From: an uncultured Flavobacteriaceae bacterium
GTDB taxonomy: Bacteria > Bacteroidota > Bacteroidia > Flavobacteriales > Flavobacteriaceae
Length of the DNA: 58,842 nucleotides
Assembly (NCBI GenBank): GCA_938009735.1
Contig: CALLIG010000153.1
Coordinates: forward strand, 1 to 58,842
Direction of reading: 5' to 3'
This document shows, piece after piece, positions 43,574 through 51,931 of this stretch. The notes beneath the pieces are model-generated. The model did no database searches, had not been told where the DNA came from, and worked only from the letters and a program-made list of their open reading frames with translations. Position 1 is the first letter of the stretch. Each line of letters opens with the position of its first letter. The translations under genes were made by a program, and so were the position numbers.

Positions 43574-46500
43574 ATGAAGAGAATAGCAATAGCGCTTATT
43601 GGAATTGCATGCTTGCTAGCCTGTAAGTCTAAAAACGAAGAAAATAAGACTTCATCCGAAGAAAAAATATCCTATTTCAAAATTGAAAAAGGCGAAGATT
43701 TTATCAAAGTATTTCGACAAGATGAATCTAAAGCTTTAGTTATTCAAAACGTAAAGGCAGATTTTCGCCCTTTTATTCACCCGATCATTGCCCCCGATAG
43801 TAATATTGAATTAACCCAATATAGCCCGGGGCATCATCCGCATCAAACTGGTTTGTATTGGGGCTTTACTAGGGTAAACGGTGCTGGTGCAGATTCATTA
43901 GAACTAAAAAAATGGTTTTACGATAAAAACAAGCCTGAGGATATCCAACAGAAAATAGGACGTGACTTTTTTCATAATCCTGGGTTTGATCATTGGCAAA
44001 GGCTTTCATCTCAAGTTCTGATAGCAGAAGGCGCTGAGGTAAAATGGCAATCTGTTTACAATATGCTTGATGCTAACAAAACCCCCATTTTAAAAGAAAC
44101 ACAGATTTGGACATTTAAAGAAAAAGAGGGAAAACATCTTTTGAGTTTAGATTGGCAGGGAGAAGCACTTACCGATATTACCATCAATGAATTTGATTAT
44201 GGAGGTTTATTTCTTCGGATGCCTTGGAAAGAAGGTATAAAAGGTGAAGTTGAGAATGCGGCGCGTCAACGAAATGAAAAGGCCGAAGGTAAAAGAGCCA
44301 TGTGGGTTGATGCGGGAATGGAAATTGAAGGGCTTGATGAATGGGGTCACATTGCTATTTTTGACCATCCTGACAATGATAATTTCCCACAAACTTGGCG
44401 CGTTGACAGCCAATTAGGAATTGGACCCGTTGGAGCGAGAATGGGAGATTGGTATATCAAGAAAGGTGAAATCAAAACTATTCAGCATCAAATTGTTGCC
44501 TATTCTGGAAAGTTGAATCCTGTAGAAATGAATGACTTATGGGGAGATTATGCGGGAGACGATGGACTATATAAAATTGCCTCATTATGGGATATTGCCA
44601 GGCAAGAAGGTAGAGATGCCAAGCTTTTGAGCCCGCAAGAGGCCGTTGATGCCATGACCATTAAAGAAGGGTATCAGGTGAATGCTTATGCTTCAGAACC
44701 CATGATTACACAACCTATGGCTTTCTGTTGGGATGATCGTGGTAGAATGTGGATTGCTGAAAATCGTGATTATGAAAATCGCCAAGAAGGTTTCTCAAAT
44801 TCTGGTGATAGTCGCATATTAATCTTAGAAGATACTGATCGTGACGGAGTGGTAGATAGTAGAAAGGTATTTTTAGAGGGAATTCCTTTTCCATCGGCAA
44901 TTGCAGTTGGCCATGATGGCTTGTTTCTTGGGGCACCGCCTAACTTGCTTTTTGTGCCTGATAAAGACGGTGATGATAAAGCTGATGTTGAAGATATAGA
45001 AGTTTTGTTAACAGGATGGGGAATGCGTGACCGACATGAAACCATCAATAGTTTTCATTGGGGTCCAGATGGTTGGCTTTATGGATTAGAAGGTTTTGCA
45101 ACACCTTCCGTAATTCGAAAACCAAAAGGAAAAGGTAAGATTTATAAACATCGGGAAGCTTTTCCAGAAGATTTGTTAGATGCTGAAGGTGTAGATATCA
45201 ATGGCGGCGTTTGGCGCTATCATCCTATTAAAAAACGCTTTGAAGTTGTCGCACATGGCTTTAGCAATCCTTGGGGAATCGATTATGACGCGAAAGGGCA
45301 AATGCTCATTTCTGCTTGTGTGATTCCACATTTGTTTCACATAATTCCTGGTGGTATTTACCATCGTCAAGGCGGACAACATTACAATCCATATGTATAT
45401 GAAGACATTCAGACAATTGTTGACCATCGGCACCGATCTGCGCATGGTGGTGCAAGAATCTACCAGTCTGATGCTTTCCCAGATGATCAGCACGGAAAAA
45501 TTTTCATGGCGAATATTCACGAACACGCCGTTTTATCTGATGTTTTAAATAAAAAGGGTTCTGGTTTTAGCGCTAGCCATGGCGAAGATTTTATGTTAGC
45601 CAACAATGCGCAATGGATTGGCTTTAGCATGGAAGTAGGCCCTGAAGGCGGAATGTATGTGTTAGATTGGCATGATGCCGATATTTGCGGTAATGATGTG
45701 GTTAACAAAGATACAGGCAGAGTTTTTAGAATTATGCCAGAAAAATCCTTGGCAGAAAATTGGCCAGGACGTTATGATGATCTATCCAAAAAAAGCGATT
45801 CAGAATTGGTTGAATTGCAATTAAGTAAAAGCAATTGGCACGCCCAAAGAGCAAGGGTCATTTTACAAAGTCGCTCAAATAAGGGGCAAATAGATGCGGC
45901 CGCTGTATCAAAAGCAAAATCCTTATTAAAGGATAATAATAATGAAGATACAAGACTTCGTGCACTATGGACATTGCATGTTACTAACAACATTTCTTCA
46001 GATGAGTTGATAGAACTCACAAATGATACCCAAGAATATGTTCGAGGGTGGGCCATTCAATTTATGGTAGAAGAAGGCAATCCCTCAAAGAATGGGTTAG
46101 ATGCTTTGATAGCCTTAGCAAAAAATGAGTCTTCGCCAGTAGTTAGATTATACTTGGCTTCTGCAATGCAACGAATTAATGAAAGTGACCGCTGGGCAAT
46201 TGCGACTTCTTTGGTGAAACATGCTGAAGATATTGAAGATCCTAATATTCCTTTCATGCTTTGGTTTGGTATTGAGCCTTTGATTACTAAAAACCCAGAA
46301 AAAGCATTAGAGCTGGCTGGTCAAAGCCAGATTCCTTCTATCACCGAAAAAATCGGAAGAAGACTAGTGGATGGAGAAAAGTTAGAAGAATTGGTAGCAG
46401 GAGTATCAAAAAAATCAGTAGAACAAATTTATCTTTTGAATGGAATGTTATCTGGTTTAGAGAGCAGAGCCGATTTGAAAGAACCTTCAAATTGGTCAGC

Positions 46501-47485
46501 CACCTATAAAAAATTGCAATCGAATTCCAATTTGGTGACCATCTCTGATGAAATCGCCCAACGCTTTGGAAGTGTTGAAGCGGCAATGAAAATGATGGTT
46601 ACTCTGAATGACCCGAATGCTGAAGTAGCGCAACAACAAAATGCTATTAAAAATTTAGCGGTGCAACAGCGAGAAGAATTAGAACCTATTTTACCTAAAC
46701 TGCTTCAAAATCCGAAATTGCGTTTAGATGCAATAAGGGCTATAGCAGCTTATAATAATGAAGATTTAGGTAAACTTATTTTAAAAGAATATCCCAAGTA
46801 TTCCATTATAGAAAAGCAAGAAGTTATTCAAACTTTGGCCTCAAGACCGGTTTATGGTTGGCCATTGGCTCTTGCTATTAAAGATGGATCAATGCCTAAA
46901 AAAGATATTCCGGCATATGTAGCATTACAATTAAAAAGAGTGGTTGGCAATGGCTTTGTTGAAATTTGGGGACCAATAGATGAGATTTCAGGAGATAAAA
47001 AGGGGCAGTTCGGTAAATATCAGCGATTACTTAGTGATGCGGCAATTTCTAAGGCCGATCCATCTGCAGGTGAACAAGTTTATCAACAAACATGCTATGC
47101 CTGTCATACGATGCACGGTAAAGGTGGTGTGATAGGTCCAGATTTGACTGGTTCTAACAGAACGAATACAGCCTATCTGTTGAGTAATATTTTAGATCCT
47201 AATGGAGACATTCAAGATGATTACAAAACTGTAGTAATTACAACGAATGATGGAAGAACATACAGCGGAAATATCATTTCAGAAAATGATAGAAATGTAA
47301 CGCTAAGAGTTGTTGGGCAAGATCCGATTTCAATTAGTACTTCAAAAATTCAAAACCGTGAAGTCACAACAAAATCGATGATGCCTGATGGACTTTTAAA
47401 TAATTTGACCGATGAAGAGGTTTTAAATTTAGTGGCGTATTTGAAAGCCTTAAACCCTCCAGCTAAAGTGGCGGTGTCGCCTTAG
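43574..47485 (+). CDS. Lipoprotein fusing PmoA-like, PVC-type dehydrogenase, HEAT and cytochrome c domains
   Basis: The 1303-residue protein has a lipoprotein signal (lipobox 'LLAC', Cys17). First comes a DUF6807/PmoA-like domain (about 30-350, 'HHPHQTGLYWGFT'). Then a beta-propeller of the membrane-bound PVC-type dehydrogenase class (about 355-760: 'MAFCWDDRGRMWIAENRDY', 'LEDTDRDGVVD', 'GPDGWLYGLEGF', 'HGFSNPWGIDYDAKGQML'). HEAT-like helical repeats follow (about 780-1130), and a C-terminal c-type cytochrome with haem motif Cys1174-x-x-Cys1177-His1178 ('CYACHTMHGKGGVIGPDLTG'). Such proteins are thought to oxidise a sugar-type substrate in the periplasm and pass electrons to haem c. Substrate unknown. 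The ATG at 43574 directly precedes the signal; an earlier GTG at 43493 has no conserved sequence and is rejected. It heads the sugar-acid gene cluster. Confidence 0.82.
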   Translation: MKRIAIALIGIACLLACKSKNEENKTSSEEKISYFKIEKGEDFIKVFRQDESKALVIQNVKADFRPFIHPIIAPDSNIELTQYSPGHHPHQTGLYWGFTRVNGAGADSLELKKWFYDKNKPEDIQQKIGRDFFHNPGFDHWQRLSSQVLIAEGAEVKWQSVYNMLDANKTPILKETQIWTFKEKEGKHLLSLDWQGEALTDITINEFDYGGLFLRMPWKEGIKGEVENAARQRNEKAEGKRAMWVDAGMEIEGLDEWGHIAIFDHPDNDNFPQTWRVDSQLGIGPVGARMGDWYIKKGEIKTIQHQIVAYSGKLNPVEMNDLWGDYAGDDGLYKIASLWDIARQEGRDAKLLSPQEAVDAMTIKEGYQVNAYASEPMITQPMAFCWDDRGRMWIAENRDYENRQEGFSNSGDSRILILEDTDRDGVVDSRKVFLEGIPFPSAIAVGHDGLFLGAPPNLLFVPDKDGDDKADVEDIEVLLTGWGMRDRHETINSFHWGPDGWLYGLEGFATPSVIRKPKGKGKIYKHREAFPEDLLDAEGVDINGGVWRYHPIKKRFEVVAHGFSNPWGIDYDAKGQMLISACVIPHLFHIIPGGIYHRQGGQHYNPYVYEDIQTIVDHRHRSAHGGARIYQSDAFPDDQHGKIFMANIHEHAVLSDVLNKKGSGFSASHGEDFMLANNAQWIGFSMEVGPEGGMYVLDWHDADICGNDVVNKDTGRVFRIMPEKSLAENWPGRYDDLSKKSDSELVELQLSKSNWHAQRARVILQSRSNKGQIDAAAVSKAKSLLKDNNNEDTRLRALWTLHVTNNISSDELIELTNDTQEYVRGWAIQFMVEEGNPSKNGLDALIALAKNESSPVVRLYLASAMQRINESDRWAIATSLVKHAEDIEDPNIPFMLWFGIEPLITKNPEKALELAGQSQIPSITEKIGRRLVDGEKLEELVAGVSKKSVEQIYLLNGMLSGLESRADLKEPSNWSATYKKLQSNSNLVTISDEIAQRFGSVEAAMKMMVTLNDPNAEVAQQQNAIKNLAVQQREELEPILPKLLQNPKLRLDAIRAIAAYNNEDLGKLILKEYPKYSIIEKQEVIQTLASRPVYGWPLALAIKDGSMPKKDIPAYVALQLKRVVGNGFVEIWGPIDEISGDKKGQFGKYQRLLSDAAISKADPSAGEQVYQQTCYACHTMHGKGGVIGPDLTGSNRTNTAYLLSNILDPNGDIQDDYKTVVITTNDGRTYSGNIISENDRNVTLRVVGQDPISISTSKIQNREVTTKSMMPDGLLNNLTDEEVLNLVAYLKALNPPAKVAVSP

Positions 47486-47551
47486 TTGTTTTATCAAGAC
47501 CTACTAAAAAGTTAGGTTACGGCTTAGAACCTAAGGTTAAAAATTACAATT

Positions 47552-48232
47552 ATGCAACCAATCCAACAGCGGGCAATGTCGCCTGAAATAATAAAAAAAA
47601 TTGACGATGCTGCAATCATTGCGGTATTAGTTGTCGACGAGGTAAAACATGCATTACCCTTGGCAAACGCTTTACTCGAAGGAGGCGTTGATGCTATTGA
47701 GTTGACACTTCGCACACCAGCGGCTATGGAGGTTGCTAGAATCATTAAAAAGGAAGTGCCACAAATAACTTTAGGCTTTGGAACCGTTTTAACCGTCGAA
47801 CAAGTAAAGGCAGTTGTAGATTTAGGTGCTGATTTTGCAGTTGCACCGGGATGCAATCCGAAAGTTATTGCTGAAGCTTATAAACAGAGCCTTTCATTTG
47901 CCCCCGGGATTATGACTCCTTCAGATATAGAAATTGCAGTTCAAGAAGGATGTCGCATTCTTAAATTTTTCCCTGCAGAAACTTCAGGAGGTTTGAAACA
48001 TCTACAAAGTATGTCAGCACCATATAATTACCTTGGATTAAAATTTATTCCGCTTGGCGGATGCAATATTAATAATGCACCATCCTATTTACAATCTGAT
48101 TTAATTACAGCAATAGGGGGGTCTTGGGTAGCAAAAAGAAGTTTGATTCAGGCAGAAGATTGGAATGCAATTACAAATAATGCCAAAGATATTAGAAACC
48201 TGATTACAACAATTAGGTCAAAACAAATATAG
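47552..48232 (+). CDS. KDPG/KHG-type aldolase
   Basis: This 226-residue class I aldolase splits 2-keto-3-deoxy-6-phosphogluconate (or -galactonate) to pyruvate and glyceraldehyde 3-phosphate, or 4-hydroxy-2-oxoglutarate to pyruvate and glyoxylate. The Schiff-base lysine lies in 'CRILKFFPAE' and the catalytic Glu in 'AIELTLRTP'. 'APGIMTPSDIEIA' and 'PLGGCNINN' are typical. It follows the lipoprotein gene by 66 bp and precedes the kinase by 7 bp. With the kinase it makes the last two steps from KDG (or 2-keto-3-deoxygalactonate) to central metabolism. Confidence 0.9.
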   Translation: MQPIQQRAMSPEIIKKIDDAAIIAVLVVDEVKHALPLANALLEGGVDAIELTLRTPAAMEVARIIKKEVPQITLGFGTVLTVEQVKAVVDLGADFAVAPGCNPKVIAEAYKQSLSFAPGIMTPSDIEIAVQEGCRILKFFPAETSGGLKHLQSMSAPYNYLGLKFIPLGGCNINNAPSYLQSDLITAIGGSWVAKRSLIQAEDWNAITNNAKDIRNLITTIRSKQI

Positions 48233-48239
48233 AAGACGC

Positions 48240-49328
48240 ATGAAAAAAGTAGTGACTTTTGGAGAGATTATGGGACGCCTCGCTGCACCTTCCAATATGA
48301 GATTAAGGCAATCTAGGAATTTAGATGTAACCTATGCAGGTGCTGAAGCTAGTGTAGCCGCATCCATTTGTAATTTCGGAGGTAAAGCTCGTTATGTGAC
48401 CGCGCTGCCAAAACATTCCTTAGCAGAAGCTACAATGGATGCAATCCGCTCCGTAGGAATCGATACCGATTATATTTTGCGTACTGATGTAGGTCGATTG
48501 GGTTTGTACTTCTTGGAAACTGGAGCGAATCAACGACCCAGTAATGTTATTTATGACCGAGCGGATTCTGCGATAGCTATAACTCAGGCTAGTGATTACG
48601 ATTGGGATGCTATTTTCAAAGATGCCCAATGGTTGCATTTAAGCGGTATTACCCCTGCGCTTTCAAAAATAGCAGCTGAAGCAACCTTGGTAGCAGCCCA
48701 AAAGGCAAAAGAAGCTGGAATTACAGTTTCTATAGATTTAAATTTTAGAGGAAAACTTTGGAACTGGGATGCGAACTTTTCTTCTAAGATGTTGGCCCAA
48801 AAAACCATGCGTGAGATTTTACCTTTTATTGACGTAGTTATTGGTAATGAGGAAGACTGTCATGATGTGTTAGGAATTCAAGCTGGAAAAACCGATGTGC
48901 ATTCAGGAGATTTAGATACTTCGAGGTATCCTGATGTTGCGCGTCAAGTGGTGCAGCAATTTCCTAACGTGCAAAAGGTGGCAATTACATTGCGCGAAAG
49001 CATTTCAGCAAGTCATAACAATTGGGGTGCTATGCTTTTTGATGCTGTATCTAACACTCCGTTTTTTGCCCCATTAGATGAAAAAGGAAATTACAATCCG
49101 TATCAAATAAAAAACATCGTTGATCGCGTGGGTGGCGGTGATTCTTTTGCAGGCGGATTAATATTTGCTTCCATCACACCCGAATTAAGTAATTCTCAAA
49201 CCGCGCTTAATTACGCCATTGCAGCGTCATGCTTGAAGCATTCTATAAAAGGAGATTTTAATTATTCGACAAGAGCTGAAGTTGAGCGACTTATGAGTGG
49301 AAATGCATCCGGTAGAGTGGTCAGATAA
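48240..49328 (+). CDS. PfkB-family sugar kinase, probably 2-keto-3-deoxygluconate kinase
   Basis: The 362-residue protein opens with 'VTFGEIMGRLAAPSNMRLRQ', a KdgK-like N-terminus, and carries the PfkB signature and catalytic Asp in 'DRVGGGDSFAGGLIF'. It would phosphorylate 2-keto-3-deoxy-gluconate or a related acid with ATP. It is a little longer than many KdgK proteins (about 310-340). The 7-bp gap to the aldolase upstream and the 21-bp gap to the sulfatase downstream indicate one operon. Substrate stereochemistry (gluco or galacto) cannot be read from sequence. Confidence 0.87.
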   Translation: MKKVVTFGEIMGRLAAPSNMRLRQSRNLDVTYAGAEASVAASICNFGGKARYVTALPKHSLAEATMDAIRSVGIDTDYILRTDVGRLGLYFLETGANQRPSNVIYDRADSAIAITQASDYDWDAIFKDAQWLHLSGITPALSKIAAEATLVAAQKAKEAGITVSIDLNFRGKLWNWDANFSSKMLAQKTMREILPFIDVVIGNEEDCHDVLGIQAGKTDVHSGDLDTSRYPDVARQVVQQFPNVQKVAITLRESISASHNNWGAMLFDAVSNTPFFAPLDEKGNYNPYQIKNIVDRVGGGDSFAGGLIFASITPELSNSQTALNYAIAASCLKHSIKGDFNYSTRAEVERLMSGNASGRVVR

Positions 49329-49349
49329 AATTAATCTTAAGTACAGAAA

Positions 49350-50912
49350 ATGAAAAAAAATATCAAGTTTAAATTCCTGTTTTGCCTAATCCTACTAATT
49401 CCTGTTGCGTCTTGTAAAGAAGAAAGTAAAAACGTTGAAATATCCGAAGATAAAACGAAACCAAATATTATTATTATTTATGCGGATGACTTAGGATATG
49501 GAGAAATGGGTGCTTACGGAGCTACGGAATTGAAAACCCCGAATCTTGATAAACTAGCTAATGGCGGAATGAGATTCACGAACGGATATGCTTCTTCCGC
49601 AACCTGTACACCAAGTCGTTATGCATTACTTACTGGCATTTATCCGTGGCGGAATAAAAATGCAAAAATACTACCGGGGACTGCTCCATTAATCATTGAT
49701 ACCGCTCAAACTACGATTCCTAAAATGCTTAAAAAACAAGGGTATCATACGGGAATTGTGGGCAAATGGCATTTAGGATTAGGAAGCGGTAATGTAAATT
49801 GGAACCAGAGAATTACTCCCGGACCAAATGAAGTTGGTTTCGATTACAGTCATATTTTAGCTGCAACCCAAGATAGAGTTCCAACGGTGTATATTGAGAA
49901 TGGTCATGTAGTAAATCTTGATCCAAACGACCCGATCGAAATAAACTACCAAGAGAATTTTGATGGTGAACCAACAGGATTGAACAATCCTGAGATGCTA
50001 AAAATGAAATGGCATCATGGACACAATAACAGCATTGTAAACGGAATACCTCGAATCGGATTCATGAAAGGTGGTGAAGCCGCTAAATGGATTGATGAAG
50101 ATATGGCGGACTACTTTTTAGCGGATGCGCAGGCCTATGTCAAAAAGCACAAAGCTCAACCTTTCTTTTTGTATTATGCTTTGCAACAGCCTCATGTTCC
50201 GCGTACACCACATGCAAGATTTGTAGGTTCTTCGGGAATGGGACCTAGAGGCGATGTTATCGTTGAAGCAGATTGGATGATTGGGGAGTTTATTAAGACC
50301 CTAGAAGAAGAAGGACTATTAGAAAATACTTTAATCGTATTCTCAAGTGACAATGGGCCAGTTGTCAATGATGGTTATTATGATAATTCAGTAGAAAAAC
50401 TAGGCAACCATAAACCTGCAGGAAAATTACGAGGTGGAAAGTACAGTCTCTTTGAGGCTGGAACAAAGGTGCCCTTTGTAGCCTACTGGAAAGGAAAAAT
50501 AAAACCTGGGGTTTCAAACGCTATGGTTTCTCAATTAGATTTATTTTCTTCACTTGCAGCTTTGGTCGATAGCGATGAAAATACGGATGACAGTAAAGAG
50601 CTACTAAATGTATTATTAGGAGAGAGTATTACAGGAAGAGAAGAAATGGTAATTGAAGCCACCTCAAGAACTGCATTTAGAAAAGGAGATTGGGCGATGA
50701 TTCCTCCTTACAAAGGTCCTGCTACAAATAAATATGTAAATATCGAATTGGCGAACGCATCTAATTATCAGTTGTACAATTTAAAATCAGACATTGGGCA
50801 ACAAAACAATTTGGCGGAAAGTAACCCTGAAAAACTGGAAGAGATGGTTGTTGCTTATGAAGCCATTCATGGAACTGAAGTAAAAGAAATACAACCGCTC
50901 GAACTTAAGTAA
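49350..50912 (+). CDS. Type I sulfatase lipoprotein
   Basis: This 520-residue S1-type sulfatase removes sulfate esters, probably from a sugar. Lipobox 'VASC' gives Cys22 for lipid attachment. The formylglycine precursor is Cys86 in 'CTPSRYALLTG'. Metal-binding acids are in 'YADDLGYG' (Asp46, Asp47) and 'FSSDNGPV', with 'GKWHLG' and 'HVPRTPH' also in place. Activation needs a formylglycine-generating enzyme or anSME elsewhere in the genome. Its place between the KDG kinase and the second cytochrome lipoprotein ties desulfation to the sugar route. A sulfated algal polysaccharide oligomer is a reasonable guess in a marine bacterium, unproven. Confidence 0.9.
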   Translation: MKKNIKFKFLFCLILLIPVASCKEESKNVEISEDKTKPNIIIIYADDLGYGEMGAYGATELKTPNLDKLANGGMRFTNGYASSATCTPSRYALLTGIYPWRNKNAKILPGTAPLIIDTAQTTIPKMLKKQGYHTGIVGKWHLGLGSGNVNWNQRITPGPNEVGFDYSHILAATQDRVPTVYIENGHVVNLDPNDPIEINYQENFDGEPTGLNNPEMLKMKWHHGHNNSIVNGIPRIGFMKGGEAAKWIDEDMADYFLADAQAYVKKHKAQPFFLYYALQQPHVPRTPHARFVGSSGMGPRGDVIVEADWMIGEFIKTLEEEGLLENTLIVFSSDNGPVVNDGYYDNSVEKLGNHKPAGKLRGGKYSLFEAGTKVPFVAYWKGKIKPGVSNAMVSQLDLFSSLAALVDSDENTDDSKELLNVLLGESITGREEMVIEATSRTAFRKGDWAMIPPYKGPATNKYVNIELANASNYQLYNLKSDIGQQNNLAESNPEKLEEMVVAYEAIHGTEVKEIQPLELK

Positions 50913-50989
50913 AATTCAATAGAGAACCGCATCCTATTATATTCTGAATTCAGTATTACCTAATGCCGATTACATGGAATTTTTAACCG

Positions 50990-50997
50990 TATTTTTG
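50990..50997 (+). promoter_or_regulatory. -7 promoter element upstream of tesB
   Basis: TATTTTTG matches TAnnTTTG, 24 bp before the tesB ATG in a 109-bp gap. No TTG is visible at -33. It may allow the thioesterase and following genes to be expressed apart from the sulfatase. Confidence 0.45.
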
Positions 50998-51021
50998 ATT
51001 TCAATCTATTGAATACTTCCT

Positions 51022-51888
51022 ATGAAAACCATAAAAGAACTTATTGAATTGTTGACGCTAGAGCAACTGGATGATCAAATTTTTATTGGTCAAAATTATC
51101 TAGCACCATGGGGTCGAGTCTTTGGAGGTCAGGTATTGGCACAATCGTTACATGCGGCATATAGAACTGTACCTGAAGATAGAATTGCACACTCCATGCA
51201 TGGCTATTTTATTTTAGGAGGGAATCTTGATTACCCAATTACATATGAAGTAGATACAATACGAAATGGTGGAAGTTTTACAACACGTCGAGTCGTTGCC
51301 AAACAGAACGGTCGGGCTATTTTTAACATGGCGGCATCATTTCAATTGAAACAAGAAGGGGCAGATCATCAGATATCAATGCCTAACATTGTATCGCCTG
51401 AAAATCTTTCAACAAGTCTAGAACAGATTGAAGCTTTGAAAGAACTAGATCCTAAAATTTACCAACGACTTAAAATGGTTTTGCCTGAAGTATTTAGTTT
51501 TAAAACGGTAGATAGAATTGTAAGAAAGTTATCAAAAAATGGGAGTCCATATAATAATATTTGGGTAAAAACAACAGAGCCTTTTGAGGCTGAGTTGCCA
51601 ATGCGACAACAAATATTAGCCTATATGTCAGATTATAATCTGTTGACGACAGCCACTTTGCCGCATCGAGAAGCGTTAAATAAAGGCAATACTTTTTATG
51701 CAAGTTTAGATCATGCTATTTGGTTTCATCGTGAAATTGATTTTGATGATTGGCTGCTTTATGCAATGGATAGCCCAAGTGCTTCAAACGCTAGAGGATT
51801 TGCAAGAGGTAGTGTGTTCAATAAGAATGGGACTTTAATTGCATCTGTTGCACAAGAAGGTCTGATGCGTCAGGAAAATTTAAAGTAA
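51022..51888 (+). CDS. tesB: Acyl-CoA thioesterase II (TesB-type)
   Basis: The 288-residue double-hotdog protein shows 'FGGQVLAQSLHAAYRTVP', 'RIAHSMHGYFILGGNLDYPI' and the C-terminal 'LDHAIWFHREIDFDDWLLYAMDSPSASNARGF' region with the catalytic-type Asp. TesB hydrolyses medium- to long-chain acyl-CoA to free acid and CoA. The length matches the family (about 285). It is embedded between sugar-cluster genes, with its own -7 box upstream and only 43 bp to the next gene. Metabolic connection to the cluster is not obvious; it may simply be a housekeeping gene inside it. Confidence 0.87.
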   Translation: MKTIKELIELLTLEQLDDQIFIGQNYLAPWGRVFGGQVLAQSLHAAYRTVPEDRIAHSMHGYFILGGNLDYPITYEVDTIRNGGSFTTRRVVAKQNGRAIFNMAASFQLKQEGADHQISMPNIVSPENLSTSLEQIEALKELDPKIYQRLKMVLPEVFSFKTVDRIVRKLSKNGSPYNNIWVKTTEPFEAELPMRQQILAYMSDYNLLTTATLPHREALNKGNTFYASLDHAIWFHREIDFDDWLLYAMDSPSASNARGFARGSVFNKNGTLIASVAQEGLMRQENLK

Positions 51889-51931
51889 CTTTAGTTGAAG
51901 GAAATCTCCTAAAGCAATCAATATTCTAAAA

